Origin: Alkalispirochaeta americana
Lineage (GTDB): Bacteria > Spirochaetota > Spirochaetia > DSM-27196 > Alkalispirochaetaceae
Direction of reading: 5' to 3'
Length of the DNA stretch: 64,000 nucleotides
NCBI RefSeq assembly: GCF_900156105.1
Contig: NZ_FTMS01000010.1
Coordinates: forward strand, 62,001 to 126,000
In this document: one piece after another, positions 26,904-36,312 of the stretch
How the letters are laid out: each line of letters opens with the position of its first letter
Position numbering within the stretch: the first letter of the stretch is position 1
The notes under the pieces: model-generated
What the model was told of the DNA's origin: nothing
Database searches by the model: none
What the model saw: the letters and a program-made list of their open reading frames with translations, nothing else
Program-made: the position numbers and the translations under genes

Positions 26904-27802
26904 TCGTTCACCTGGCCATGCTCACCACCATGATCCTCTGGGGGGTCTCCTTTGTCGCCTCCAAGCTCGTCCTGGAGGAAATATCCCCCCTGACCTACAT
27001 GGGGATACGTTTCCTCCTGGCATCGCTCCTTCTGGCTGGAGTCATGATCCTGCGGGGACGGCCCCGCTTTTCCCGGAAAACCCACGGCCTGATCGCCCTG
27101 ACGGCCCTGGCAGAACCGGTGGCCTACTTTCTTTTCGAGACCTTCGGCCTCAACCTGCTCTCCCCCTCAATCGCTTCCCTCATTATCGCCACAACGCCCC
27201 TGGCGGTCATGGTCCTGGCCGCAGCTTTTCTGCAGGAGCCTCTCTCGACGAGGGGAATCACGGCGGTCTTTCTTTCCATCGGCGGGATAGCCTTGCTGGT
27301 TCTGGGCAACGGAAACTCGGGCGCCCTGGGCACCCCCGATCCCCGGCAGCTTTTGGGGATCGCCCTGATCTTCGGAGCGGTCATTTCGGCGGCCTGTTAT
27401 ATCACCCTGGCACGAAACCTGACTCAACGTCACGATCCCGTTAATCTCACGGTGATCCAAACCTGGTGGGGCGCAGGGGTCTTTTTCCTGCTTTGGCGCC
27501 TTCAGCCGCCTTTGCTGCGAACCCTCTCCTTGAGCCCCCTCGGGTGGGGCGCGGTCATCTTTCTTGCTGCAGGGGCCACGGTTCTGGCCTTCCTGTTGTA
27601 CAACTGGGCGCTCCGCTACGAGACAGCCGGGCGGGCGGCGCTCTACATCAACGCTATCCCCGTAATAACAGCCATAACAAGCTGGTTTGTTCTGGGAGAG
27701 CGATTATCCCCGATCCAGGGAGCGGGAGCTGTCCTGGTGCTCCTGGCTGTCCGCTTCTCTTCTCATCGCAAGGAGGTCCTGATTGTCCCACCAGAAGGCT
27801 AG
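26900..27802 (+). CDS. EamA/DMT-superfamily transporter
   Basis: A 300-residue inner-membrane protein with about ten hydrophobic segments in two EamA repeats (LTTMILWGVSFVASKLVLEE and IALIFGAVISAACYITLARN). The second repeat ends with the family's AALYINAIPVITAITSWFVLGE. The substrate is unknown; relatives export amino acids or metabolites. The GTG start overlaps the PilZ stop, and the next gene begins within its last codons. Confidence 0.88.
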   Translation: MIVHLAMLTTMILWGVSFVASKLVLEEISPLTYMGIRFLLASLLLAGVMILRGRPRFSRKTHGLIALTALAEPVAYFLFETFGLNLLSPSIASLIIATTPLAVMVLAAAFLQEPLSTRGITAVFLSIGGIALLVLGNGNSGALGTPDPRQLLGIALIFGAVISAACYITLARNLTQRHDPVNLTVIQTWWGAGVFFLLWRLQPPLLRTLSLSPLGWGAVIFLAAGATVLAFLLYNWALRYETAGRAALYINAIPVITAITSWFVLGERLSPIQGAGAVLVLLAVRFSSHRKEVLIVPPEG

Positions 27803-28385
27803 TCATTCCACACATTATTTCGAGACATCTCCCCGCCCGCCCCTGCATCACTGCCCCCACTGTGGCAGGGAAGGGTTCTCCTTCGACGGAAGAAACCGTT
27901 TCTCCTGCGAAACCTGCGGGTTTGTCTATTTTCACAACACCGCAGCTGCCTGCGGAGCGATCCTCACCATATCTCAGGGCCCTCAAAAGGGGCGCATCCT
28001 TCTCCTCCGCCGGGGCCAGGAGCCCCGGGCAGGGATGCTCGACTTTCCCGGCGGGTTCATCGACCCCGGCGAATCAGCCGAAGAGGCCCTGTTGCGGGAA
28101 ATCCGGGAGGAAGTTAACCTGACAGCCCGGGATCTGCGGTATTTTTTCTCCGCCTCAAACCGCTATCTCTACCGGGATGTTCCCTACACCACCTGTGATC
28201 TCATCTTTACCGGAACACTTTCGGGGCCGCCCGAATCTTTCCAGAAATCGGAGATCAGCGGGTTTACCCTGCTCCTGCCGGAAGAAATATCCCTGGACGA
28301 GATCGCCTTCCCCTCTCTCCGGGCGGCCATGGCGAGATTCCTCCAGGCTCCGCCCGGCCCTGACGGAGAACCAGCCCGAGGCTGA
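27783..28385 (+). CDS. Nudix hydrolase with N-terminal zinc ribbon
   Basis: A 200-residue protein. Residues 24-46 form a zinc ribbon (HCPHCGREGF, then CETCGF). The Nudix box reads GGFIDPGESAEEALLREIRE followed by EVNL, with all catalytic residues. Zinc-ribbon Nudix proteins of this type hydrolyse NADH- or nucleotide-like diphosphates; the exact substrate is open. The start is an uncommon TTG at 27783, decided by AAGGAGGT five bases upstream and by translational overlap with the EamA gene. Confidence 0.85.
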   Translation: MSHQKASHSTHYFETSPRPPLHHCPHCGREGFSFDGRNRFSCETCGFVYFHNTAAACGAILTISQGPQKGRILLLRRGQEPRAGMLDFPGGFIDPGESAEEALLREIREEVNLTARDLRYFFSASNRYLYRDVPYTTCDLIFTGTLSGPPESFQKSEISGFTLLLPEEISLDEIAFPSLRAAMARFLQAPPGPDGEPARG

Positions 28386-28434
28386 ACCGGATACGCCCGC
28401 ACCCTGGAGATATATTGAGAAGCAAAGGAGCCCT

Positions 28435-29124
28435 ATGCAACCTTTCGATCTAAGTACCATTGAAGGCCCCCATGCAGGACAGCCTGTGATTACAGAAGGA
28501 CCAGGCCCCGGAAAGGCAGCGGCAGCACTGATCCTTCTTCACGGCCGAGGATCCGGAGCCCAGCAGATCCTGGGGCTGGGAAGAACCATCGTCCATTCCC
28601 TGGGCCGACGAGACCTTCTTCTCCTGGCGCCCCACGCCATGCGCTCAACCTGGTATCTCCCCCGCTTCGCCGAACTGAAGGACCCTCTGGACCCCTGGCT
28701 CGTCTCGGCACGCCAGGCCGTGGACGCCCTCATAACAAAGATGACCGCCGGCGGCATCGCCCGGGAAAAAATCTTTCTTTTGGGCTTCAGCCAGGGAGCC
28801 TGCCTTGTGGCCGATAGAGCCTTGCGGATTCCCCAGCGCTACGGAGGCCTCTTCATCCTGAGCGGAGCTTCGCTCCCCCCTGCGAACCGGGAAGAAGATG
28901 AACCGGAAAATCCCGCCGCCAACATGGAAGGAACCCCCGTCTGCATAGGTTGCAGCCAGGAGGACCCCCACATTCCCCTGGCCCGCCTCCGGGCAACAGA
29001 AGAGGCGCTGCGAAAGGCTTCAGCCTCAGTGGAGACTCTGGTATACCCCGGCGCGGGTCACACCGTGACACCGGAAGAGATGTCCCTGGTCCAGGAGATT
29101 CTCACCCGGGGGATCGTTTCCTGA
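28435..29124 (+). CDS. carboxylesterase/phospholipase of the alpha/beta-hydrolase fold
   Basis: A 229-residue cytoplasmic serine hydrolase. The catalytic triad is visible: Ser in GFSQGACL, Asp in QEDPHIPL, His in PGAGHTVTPEE; the oxyanion segment is ILLHGRGSGAQQIL. It fits the phospholipase/carboxylesterase (YpfH-like) family. The ATG at 28435 has AAAGGAG upstream. It is the last gene of the PilZ-EamA-Nudix-esterase run and its 3' end overlaps the convergent acyltransferase by 23 bp. Confidence 0.87.
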   Translation: MQPFDLSTIEGPHAGQPVITEGPGPGKAAAALILLHGRGSGAQQILGLGRTIVHSLGRRDLLLLAPHAMRSTWYLPRFAELKDPLDPWLVSARQAVDALITKMTAGGIAREKIFLLGFSQGACLVADRALRIPQRYGGLFILSGASLPPANREEDEPENPAANMEGTPVCIGCSQEDPHIPLARLRATEEALRKASASVETLVYPGAGHTVTPEEMSLVQEILTRGIVS

Positions 29125-30268
29125 ACCCCCTGATCAGGATCAGCCAGCCCTCGGAGAGGGCCAGGGAAAGCATTACCGTTACCGTCACGGCCAGCAGGAA
29201 CTTGCCCTCCGGAGGAACCCGGGGAACACCACGAAGCAGAAAAACCACAGGAGCCAGTACCAGCGGGTGCAGGCAATAGATGCCCAGGGCGTTCCGGGCC
29301 CCCCGGCGCCAGATCCGCCCCCGGCGTTCCAGGCCGCACCTGGCAAGAGCAAGCGCTACCATGAGCCAGGAAAGCGTCATGCCCGCCATGAGGAGAGCCG
29401 TAGCAGCCTGCACGACCAGATCCTCCCGCTGTTCCGGGAGCACCCCCAGGCGATTGGCCCCGTAGCCCACCAGAAAAACAAGCCCCAGGGGAAGCCACAA
29501 AGAGAGGCGGGGCCAGGCCTTCTCGCCACGAAGCCATTCACGATGAAGAAAGAGGCCGCGACCAGCCACCAGACCGTAGAGGAAATACCCTCCGTAGAGA
29601 GGTATTCTCAGGGGCTGCTCCATAAAGAGGTAGTTCCAGTGGCCCCACCCGTCCAGAGGAACTCGGCGGTGAACCAGAAACACCCCCAGCGACGTGAGAC
29701 AATAAAGGAGCAGGACTCCCCGCCAGCGCTCGCGGCGGCACCGCTCGCAATTTTCAGGAGGTTCCTGATCGAGCCAGCGGGCAAACGCGGGAATCCGGGA
29801 AGCCACCGCCAGAATCAGGAAAAAAACCAGAAGCAGGCCCAGAAATCCGTACACCGACTGGTGGTAAAGGGATGTAAAAAACCGGGGCCACCAGGACCGG
29901 AGACCTTCCCACCGCTCACCCCGGGCAAGGAGCCCCAAATGCACCGGGAGGGGCGCCGCCACAAGAACCCCTGCGATCCAGAGAGGGGCCAGGCACCGCA
30001 CCTTCTGAACCATGAAGGCCCCTGCCCCCCGACGACTCACGGAAAAAACGGCAAAATACCCCGCAATAAAACAGAGAATTGGCAACAGGGGCAACTCCAG
30101 AAGCACCCCGAGAAGCCCCACCCAGGGTGAACCGGAAGTATCCCTCACGACCCACCAGGCCGAACCGGGAACACCGTAGCTCAGAGCCCCCTGGGTAGCT
30201 ACCACGAGCAGAACCAGAACAAACCGCAGGTTATCGATCCCCTCCAGGTGGGGCGCTGTCTCTCTCAT
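29102..30268 (-). CDS. acyltransferase-3 family membrane protein
   Basis: A 388-residue inner-membrane protein with about ten hydrophobic segments. The N-terminus (HLEGIDNLRFVLVLLVVATQGA) resembles the acyltransferase-3 start where an Arg/His pair sits in the first helix; here the usual His is replaced by Gln. The terminal NALGIYCLHPLVLAPVVF is the family's conserved YLxHPl segment. Relatives acylate exopolysaccharides, glucans or lipids. The ATG overlaps the stop of the NYN-domain gene (ATGA); TACAAT seven bases before the ATG could also give it its own leaderless promoter. Confidence 0.75.
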   Translation of the reverse strand: MRETAPHLEGIDNLRFVLVLLVVATQGALSYGVPGSAWWVVRDTSGSPWVGLLGVLLELPLLPILCFIAGYFAVFSVSRRGAGAFMVQKVRCLAPLWIAGVLVAAPLPVHLGLLARGERWEGLRSWWPRFFTSLYHQSVYGFLGLLLVFFLILAVASRIPAFARWLDQEPPENCERCRRERWRGVLLLYCLTSLGVFLVHRRVPLDGWGHWNYLFMEQPLRIPLYGGYFLYGLVAGRGLFLHREWLRGEKAWPRLSLWLPLGLVFLVGYGANRLGVLPEQREDLVVQAATALLMAGMTLSWLMVALALARCGLERRGRIWRRGARNALGIYCLHPLVLAPVVFLLRGVPRVPPEGKFLLAVTVTVMLSLALSEGWLILIRGFRKRSPG

Positions 30269-31002
30269 ACCTCTGATTGTAGCCGAGGAGGATCGGCCAG
30301 TTCCACCTCCGAATCTCCAAAGGAGAAACCTCGCCACGCATCGGGGTTGCGCTGCAGGGAGACACGAAGGCGCCAGATCGTCCGCCTGCGCCAGGAGGAA
30401 CTCTTGCGCCAGTCCCGAAACATATCGCTGGACACAATCAGAGCCGGTCCTGCCTCGGCCCGTTCCAGAATGCGCAGATCCGCCGGGGTTCCCGAGGGAA
30501 CCACCTCCACCTCCTGCACACGATCTGCCAGGGAGGCCAACTCCTCCCGGGAAATGAGCCCGTAGATGGTTGCATCGGCCACAAGAGCCAGGTTGTGCAC
30601 ACCAAAAGCCTGAAGCGTTTCAAGAACTCTCAACAGAGTGGCATAATCCAGGGTCCAGAGGAGGTTATTCAGATCCACCACGGCCCCACGCCGCTCCCGG
30701 GGGGAGAAGCGCCGCCGCAAGCAAAGCTCTTGCCGGGGCAGGCCCGGCAGAACACCCGTACAGGCCAGGCGCGAAAGTCCGGGAGAATCCTTCACGGCCC
30801 GCACCAGGGCTCCGGGAGTCCTGAGAATATCCCGGACTTTGCCGCAGGAGATCCGATTCTGCAAGAGCCTCGAGGTACGGACCCGCTGACCCGGCTGAAC
30901 CGTCTCGATCAGACGAAATAATTCCTGCTCTGTTTCGTTTCGGAGGTTTTCCTGAAGGTTCCGGTTCTCCTGAAGGGTGTCGTCCTGAAAAAAATCGTTC
31001 AC
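30265..31002 (-). CDS. NYN/PIN-like domain protein, putative RNase
   Basis: A 245-residue soluble protein. The C-terminal half starts with the NYN/Zc3h12a-type core RRGAVVDLNNLLWTLDY (first acidic residue Asp, then Asn), followed by ALVADATIYGL and ALIVSSDMFRDW with further acidic residues at the expected strand ends. Such PIN-like folds are metal-dependent RNases. The N-terminal half is helical and unrecognised. The start is a GTG at 31002 (31005 possible), seven bases after TACACT. It is coupled to the acyltransferase gene, an odd pairing. Confidence 0.65.
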   Translation of the reverse strand: MNDFFQDDTLQENRNLQENLRNETEQELFRLIETVQPGQRVRTSRLLQNRISCGKVRDILRTPGALVRAVKDSPGLSRLACTGVLPGLPRQELCLRRRFSPRERRGAVVDLNNLLWTLDYATLLRVLETLQAFGVHNLALVADATIYGLISREELASLADRVQEVEVVPSGTPADLRILERAEAGPALIVSSDMFRDWRKSSSWRRRTIWRLRVSLQRNPDAWRGFSFGDSEVELADPPRLQSEV

Positions 31003-31145
31003 CACCCCCAGTGTACCACCGCCCTTGGTGATGGAGAAGCCGCCTCGGCCAGAGAAGACAATCCCGACAGAGAAGACTCCCGGAAACGGCGGGCTCCCGC
31101 AGTGGAGCGCTGTACCCCCGGAGTAAATCAGAGTAGGATTGATCC

Positions 31146-32453
31146 ATGGCATTACCAGTCGCGACAGCTCACAAAGAGACGGCTCTCTTCAGCCTTCTTC
31201 TCTGGTTTTTCTGGGCAGGAATCGTCAGTGTCGAGGGATTTCTCCTCCCCTACCTCACCGAGCAGGGCTTTCCTCCGAGCCAGGCAGGACTGGTCATGTC
31301 GGCACTCTTCCTCTGCGCGATCCCGGGGCAACCCTTCTGGGGGCATGTTTGCGACCGCCTGGGCACACACCGGCCGATCTTTCTGGGGGTCATTCTCACC
31401 GGGGCGGCGGCACTCCTCTTCATCCCCCTGGCGATTCCCCGACTCCCCCTGGTAATCGGAATAACCATGATCTACTCCGTCACGGTGAACTCCATGCCGG
31501 GCAATCTGGACGGCTGGATCATGGCGCGCCGAAGACTGGTCCCCAAGATCGAGTACGGCATGGCCCGGGCCATGGGGTCCTTCGGCTTCGCCCTCTGGGC
31601 AATCCTCCTGGGGACGCTCTATGACCGCTGGGGGCTGCACTTGATCTTCCCCGTCTTTGGCCTCTTCGCCCTCCTGGCTGCGGGGGTAGCCCTCTTCACC
31701 CCCGATAGCGGGAGCCTGGGCATCACCCCCCCTTGGGCATCATCCCCCATGGACTGTGGCAGCGCCGCCTCGGGAATTTCCCTCCGGGACAGCACGAGTT
31801 CCGCCGTCCCGGCTTCTTCCTCGCCATCGTCCTTCACCCAGGTGGTTCGCCTGGTTTGGGATCACCGGCCGTACCGGATATTTGTGCTCTCTTCGATCCT
31901 GCTCTTCACGGCCTTCCGCGCCACCTACACCTTTCTGCCATTGCTCATTGCCGAGGTGGGCGGAGGGAACCGTCATATCGGCTGGGCCCATTCCGTGGGG
32001 GCCGCCACAGAAATCCCGGTCATGATCATGGCGGGGTTTCTGCTCCGCAAGATTCGCCCGGAAAAGACGATACTCGCGGCCATGATCATCATGACCATCA
32101 GAATGTCCTTCTACGCTTTTGTCAGAAGCCCCGGTGCGATCATCGCCCTCCAGGGTCTCCACGGCCTCTCCTTCGGACTGTTTCTGGCCTCCTCGGTCTA
32201 TTACATCGAGGACATAGCCCCGGCCGGGTCAAAATCGCTCTTTCAGGCTCTGGCCCCTTCGATGTACTTCGGTCTGGGCAGTGTTCTGGGAAGTTCCCTT
32301 GGCGGGGTGGTGGTGGATACCCTGGGGCTTCGGGTCCTCTTTGGACTGGCTCCCCTGGGAATGGCCGGGGCAGCGCTTATCTTCTACAGCAAATCCCGTA
32401 CAACAAATCCCGGCAAGAACCGGCTCAACCCAGGGGGTGATCGATCCCCATGA
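31146..32453 (+). CDS. major facilitator superfamily transporter (MFS_1-like)
   Basis: A 435-residue protein with 12 predicted membrane segments. The loop after helix 2 has GHVCDRLGTHRPIFLG, an MFS signature; the central loop is Ser/Pro rich. It resembles the HcaT/LacY-like MFS_1_like group (nucleoside, sugar or phenylpropionate carriers); the substrate is unknown. TAGGAT (31134-31139) ends six bases before the ATG and there is no Shine-Dalgarno. Divergent from the NYN gene with ~140 bp between starts. Confidence 0.85.
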   Translation: MALPVATAHKETALFSLLLWFFWAGIVSVEGFLLPYLTEQGFPPSQAGLVMSALFLCAIPGQPFWGHVCDRLGTHRPIFLGVILTGAAALLFIPLAIPRLPLVIGITMIYSVTVNSMPGNLDGWIMARRRLVPKIEYGMARAMGSFGFALWAILLGTLYDRWGLHLIFPVFGLFALLAAGVALFTPDSGSLGITPPWASSPMDCGSAASGISLRDSTSSAVPASSSPSSFTQVVRLVWDHRPYRIFVLSSILLFTAFRATYTFLPLLIAEVGGGNRHIGWAHSVGAATEIPVMIMAGFLLRKIRPEKTILAAMIIMTIRMSFYAFVRSPGAIIALQGLHGLSFGLFLASSVYYIEDIAPAGSKSLFQALAPSMYFGLGSVLGSSLGGVVVDTLGLRVLFGLAPLGMAGAALIFYSKSRTTNPGKNRLNPGGDRSP

Positions 32454-32466
32454 CCGCATCGCCGCG

Positions 32467-32521
32467 GCTCACTGGATCGGAGGAACTCACTGGATCGGTG
32501 GAACTCACTGGATCGGTGCAA
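32467..32521. repeat. 18-bp tandem repeat, 3 copies, at the 3' end of cls
   Basis: The unit gctcactggatcggagga is followed by two copies differing in one or two bases. The array covers the short spacer between the convergent MFS and cls genes and the last codons and stop of cls. Confidence 0.9.
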
Positions 32522-33935
32522 ACAGATAGGACACCCGCGACGCCAGGCGGAGCCGGAGGGGCATTTTGCTCACGTCCTCGGGGATCATCTCGCGAGATCG
32601 GGAAAAATCAGCCAGAAGCATCCCCCGGACCCGGCCGGCAAAACGCTTGCCCAGCACAATGGCGGTAATCTCGAAGTTCAACCGGAAGGACCGGTTATCG
32701 AGATTCACCGTGCCGATTCCCACCACCTGATCGTCCACGAGAAAGACCTTCTGGTGAAGAAACCCCGGCAGGTAGCGGTAGACCCGAACACCCGCCTCGA
32801 GCATGGGCCCCAGAAAAGCAAAGGCCGAAAAAAATACCAGCATATGATCGGGGCGGTCAGGAATAAGAATCCGGACATCCACGCCCCGCAACACAGCCAG
32901 CTTCAGCGCATCCTGGACGCCCTCGTCGGGAACAAAGTAGGGGCTGGCGATCCAGAGCACCCGCTGAGCCGAGTGGATTGCGTGCTGCACCATGAGCCCC
33001 GCCGTGGGAAACTCGTCGGCCGGGCCCGAGGGGACCACCAGGACGTTGTGTCCCTGGGGATAGGTACGCTCCATCACCGTCCCCCACTCCAGCTCCAGAT
33101 GCTCTCCCGTAGCCCAGTGCCAGTCCTCGACAAAGGGTAGCTGCAGCCCTACCACGGCCGGTCCGGCGATCTCCAGGTGTGTATCCCTCCAGGGACCAAA
33201 CCGGGGGTCCCTGCCGAGGTATTCGTCGCCTACGTTGAGACCGCCCACATACCCCACATGGCCGTCCACCACCAAAACCTTCCGGTGATTCCGGAAGTTG
33301 ATCTGGAAGCGGTTTCTTTTGCCCCGGGTAGAGGAGAAGGTTGTTACCCGAACGCCTCCTTCCCGGAGATCCCGCAGATACCGGCCCGGCAGTTTGTAGG
33401 AACCGATCTCGTCGTAGAGAAAAAAGACCTTGACTCCGGCAGCGGCACGATCAAGCAGAAGGTTCTTCAACTCCTGCCCGATCCTGTCGGCCCGGACGAT
33501 ATAAAACTGCACCAGCACGTAACGTTCGGCCCGGCGAATAGCCTCAAACATTCGGCAGAATCCTTCCTCACCGTTCTCAAGCAGCTCCACGGCATTACCA
33601 CCCGTAAAGGGGAGTTCAGCAATTCTCTCAACTGCCAGGATTCTTCCTCCCAGGGTATCGTGCTGGTAGCGCCGGGACTTGAGCAGGGTCAGGAGTGCCA
33701 TAAGACGATCCTGATGGTCGCGAAACTGGTGATCCACCGCCTTTCGGGAATCCACATACCCCTTGAAGCGGGAGCGTCCGAAAATCCAGTAGAGGGGAAC
33801 CGCCAGATAGGGAAAGGTGTTTAACGAGACGATCCAGGCGATTGCTCCCTGGGAGGTGCGCGCCGTAAGAAGGGCCGAGATTGAAGAGAGAACGCCCAGA
33901 ATCTGGGCAAGAGCCACAACCAGAGCAAGAATCAT
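32505..33935 (-). CDS. cls: cardiolipin synthase
   Basis: Membrane enzyme that joins two phosphatidylglycerols (or a related pair) into cardiolipin. The 476-residue protein has two N-terminal membrane segments (PLDc_N: SLNTFPYLAVPLYWIFGRSR) and two phospholipase D HKD motifs, NHRKVLVVDG and LHQKVFLVDD, each with the downstream NxD/N (GGLNVGDEY and GTVNLDNRSF). Length is normal. The stop lies inside an 18-bp tandem repeat. Upstream on the minus strand TTGACC-18-ACCATA lies five bases before the ATG, a weak leaderless promoter. Confidence 0.95.
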   Translation of the reverse strand: MILALVVALAQILGVLSSISALLTARTSQGAIAWIVSLNTFPYLAVPLYWIFGRSRFKGYVDSRKAVDHQFRDHQDRLMALLTLLKSRRYQHDTLGGRILAVERIAELPFTGGNAVELLENGEEGFCRMFEAIRRAERYVLVQFYIVRADRIGQELKNLLLDRAAAGVKVFFLYDEIGSYKLPGRYLRDLREGGVRVTTFSSTRGKRNRFQINFRNHRKVLVVDGHVGYVGGLNVGDEYLGRDPRFGPWRDTHLEIAGPAVVGLQLPFVEDWHWATGEHLELEWGTVMERTYPQGHNVLVVPSGPADEFPTAGLMVQHAIHSAQRVLWIASPYFVPDEGVQDALKLAVLRGVDVRILIPDRPDHMLVFFSAFAFLGPMLEAGVRVYRYLPGFLHQKVFLVDDQVVGIGTVNLDNRSFRLNFEITAIVLGKRFAGRVRGMLLADFSRSREMIPEDVSKMPLRLRLASRVSYLFAPIQ

Positions 33936-34060
33936 GGCTCTATGGTGACGCCACAGCCCCCTCCGGTCAAGCCGATAAGGAGGCCCCCGTCAGAAATTTG
34001 AGAGGCCTTCACTCTTTAGTCGAATCCATACTATCCTTGAGACCTTTTCAAGGGGGACCT

Positions 34061-35308
34061 GTGAAAGAAAAGCCCCAGCCTGCACCCTGCAGATCACCTC
34101 TCTCGCTCCGCCCTCCGGGGCGTCTTGCGGGAGCGGTTTTTCTTCTGGGTGGCACCGCCCTTCTTGCGGCAGCCACCCTTCTTGCGGCAGCCACCGCCGT
34201 GTACGGCAACGCTTCTTTCACCCGGAGTTGCTGGGGCCTCCTGCTCCTGAGTGCTCCGCTCCTGGCCGGGTTTCATCACCTCCTGCTCTTTCAGCTCCGC
34301 CAGGACAAACAGGAGCACCTCCTCTTCGCCTCGTTTGCCCTGACAATCCTGCTACACCTTCTGGCCCCGGTCTCGGGAGAACCCCCTCTCCTCCCGACAG
34401 CGCTGAGACTGGCCCTTGTGGCCGGGTTCTACGGAAGCGCCCTGGCGAGTATCCTGGGGGGGGCATGGTTCCTGGTCCGCCGCCTCCAGTGGGGCGATAC
34501 CGACAAGAGCACCTGGATAACAGCACTTGCCCTGGGAAGCCTCGTTCTGATTCTGGGAGGCGGCCCCGCCTTCACCGGAGCCGATCCTGGCGTGCTCTCC
34601 CTGGCGGGGATGACAGGGTTCCTGGCGAGTCACGGCCTTTCATCGGCCTTGGCGGTCAGAGGCATCCAGAGAGACCTGGGAAAGCTCCGCCGAGGGCTCG
34701 AGTCCCAGGCCCGGGAAAAGGATCATCTCTTTGTTCTGGCCGGACGAGACGAGCTGACAGAACTGCATAACCGCCGTCGGGGGAACGAGGCGCTGACCCA
34801 CGAGATACACCGTTACCTCCGCTATCAGACATCCCTGGCGATCGTTGTGATCGATCTGGATCACTTCAAGCGGATCAATGACACCTGGGGTCACCAGGTA
34901 GGGGACGAGGTTCTTTGCGGCTTTGCCGACGTTCTTCGTGCCAATACCCGCCGATCGGATATCCTCTGCCGCTGGGGCGGTGAGGAGTTTCTCATCCTCC
35001 TCCCTGATACCCCTCCTGCAGCAGCCGTGAACCTGGCGGAAAAACTTCGGGCCGCCACAGCCGAGACACCCCTGGAGACCCGTGCAGGCTCCCTCAAGAT
35101 CACCCTTAGCGCAGGCGTGGCGGGGCTCCTGGCTCAACCCCGTTCGGGAACCACGGAGATGCCCCTTCGTCCCGGCGACGCGGCGCTCATTGCCGATGCA
35201 CTTCTGCGCGACGCCGATGGAGCCCTCTACCTGGCAAAGGAAGAGGGCCGAAACCGGGTCTGCCTCCCCCGGACTTCTCCCCAGGGGGCTGTTTTATCGC
35301 CCCTGTAA
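34061..35308 (+). CDS. membrane diguanylate cyclase (GGDEF)
   Basis: A 415-residue protein with about six membrane segments in residues 25-215, then a short linker and a GGDEF domain. The active-site motif is GGEEF in CRWGGEEFLILLPD; the metal-binding strand VVIDLDHFKRINDTWGHQVGD is intact. An inhibitory I-site RxxD (RRSD) stands five residues before it, so product inhibition by c-di-GMP is expected. The GTG start at 34061 has AGGGGG four bases upstream. The first membrane helix contains an 18-bp duplication (LLAAAT twice). It overlaps the next gene's start (TAATG). Confidence 0.9.
   Translation: MKEKPQPAPCRSPLSLRPPGRLAGAVFLLGGTALLAAATLLAAATAVYGNASFTRSCWGLLLLSAPLLAGFHHLLLFQLRQDKQEHLLFASFALTILLHLLAPVSGEPPLLPTALRLALVAGFYGSALASILGGAWFLVRRLQWGDTDKSTWITALALGSLVLILGGGPAFTGADPGVLSLAGMTGFLASHGLSSALAVRGIQRDLGKLRRGLESQAREKDHLFVLAGRDELTELHNRRRGNEALTHEIHRYLRYQTSLAIVVIDLDHFKRINDTWGHQVGDEVLCGFADVLRANTRRSDILCRWGGEEFLILLPDTPPAAAVNLAEKLRAATAETPLETRAGSLKITLSAGVAGLLAQPRSGTTEMPLRPGDAALIADALLRDADGALYLAKEEGRNRVCLPRTSPQGAVLSPL
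34151..34187. repeat. 18-bp tandem duplication in the first TM helix of the GGDEF gene
   Basis: cttcttgcggcagccacc occurs twice in direct succession and encodes LLAAAT twice. Confidence 0.85.
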
Positions 35309-36312
35309 TGTACCCTCTGGTACTGGCCCTGGCCTTTGGCCCCCTTCTCGGGGGGGCCGAGCTGGTCGTGCGCGGCGCCGAGGGGATCGCCCGGGGGCTG
35401 GGGATACCGCCCCTGGTGGTGGGCCTCACAATTCTTGCCTTTGGAACGTCGGCACCGGAACTGGTGATAAACCTCTCGGCCGCCCTCACGGGAAGCTCCC
35501 AAATCGCCCTGGGGAATATCCTGGGGAGCAATATCTTCAATATTGCCGGCCTCCTGGGCGTGCTCGCTCTCTGCCGGAATCTTCCCGTAGGGCGATCCAC
35601 CACCTGGGCCGAGATCCCCCTGGCGATCGTCTCGGCCTTATTGCTCCTGATCGTCACCGCCGACGGCATCATTCGCCGTGGCGAGGGGGTGGTCTTGCTG
35701 CTGCTCTTCGGGGGGTTTCTTGTCTACGTGGGGATTCTTTCCCGGCGATCCCGGGAACCTCTTCTGGAGGGGCAACACTCCATCTCTGATCCGGAGAGCT
35801 CCTGCCCCCGAGAGAAAACCTCCTGGCTGGGGGCCACCCTGATTCTGGCGGGGGGGTTGACTCTTCTGACAGTCGGTGGCCGGGGAGTGGTCCTGGGAGC
35901 AACCGGGACAGCCCGCCTGATGGGTCTCCCCGAATACATCATCGCTGCCTCGATTGTAGCAATCGGCACCTCTCTGCCCGAACTTGCCACGGGAATAGCA
36001 GCTCTTCGCCGAGGGGTCCCAGATTTGGCGATCGGCAACGCCGTGGGATCCAATATCTTCAACGTCCTTCTGGTAATCGGCGCCACCGCTCTGGTGACAC
36101 CCGTTGAAGCGGTACCTCGTCCCCTGGACCACGGGGTCCATCTTCTCTCGACGGGCCTGCTTTTCCTGTTCGTCTTTACGGGAAGGAAAAGCACCGGCCA
36201 CAGCGGCGCCAGCCCCGGAAAAGGGGCTCTCGGCCAGATAGAGCGCCCGGAAGGGGCGATCCTCCTGGGGCTCTACCTGATCTACGGAATCGCCTTATTT
36301 CTCACGGCCTGA
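35308..36312 (+). CDS. sodium/calcium exchanger (CaCA family, YrbG-like)
   Basis: A 334-residue inner-membrane cation antiporter. The two inverted alpha-repeats are clear: [17 protein letters not shown] with [11 protein letters not shown], and [17 protein letters not shown] with [11 protein letters not shown], including the ion-binding Glu in each PEL. About ten hydrophobic segments flank a variable cytoplasmic loop. The ATG shares a base with the GGDEF stop, so the pair is translationally coupled. The 3' end overlaps the convergent chemoreceptor by 18 bp. Confidence 0.93.
   Translation: MYPLVLALAFGPLLGGAELVVRGAEGIARGLGIPPLVVGLTILAFGTSAPELVINLSAALTGSSQIALGNILGSNIFNIAGLLGVLALCRNLPVGRSTTWAEIPLAIVSALLLLIVTADGIIRRGEGVVLLLLFGGFLVYVGILSRRSREPLLEGQHSISDPESSCPREKTSWLGATLILAGGLTLLTVGGRGVVLGATGTARLMGLPEYIIAASIVAIGTSLPELATGIAALRRGVPDLAIGNAVGSNIFNVLLVIGATALVTPVEAVPRPLDHGVHLLSTGLLFLFVFTGRKSTGHSGASPGKGALGQIERPEGAILLGLYLIYGIALFLTA

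Noticed and set aside
32467-32521. CRISPR-like repeats
   Set aside because: Direct 18-bp repeats without spacers, three copies only; no cas genes anywhere.
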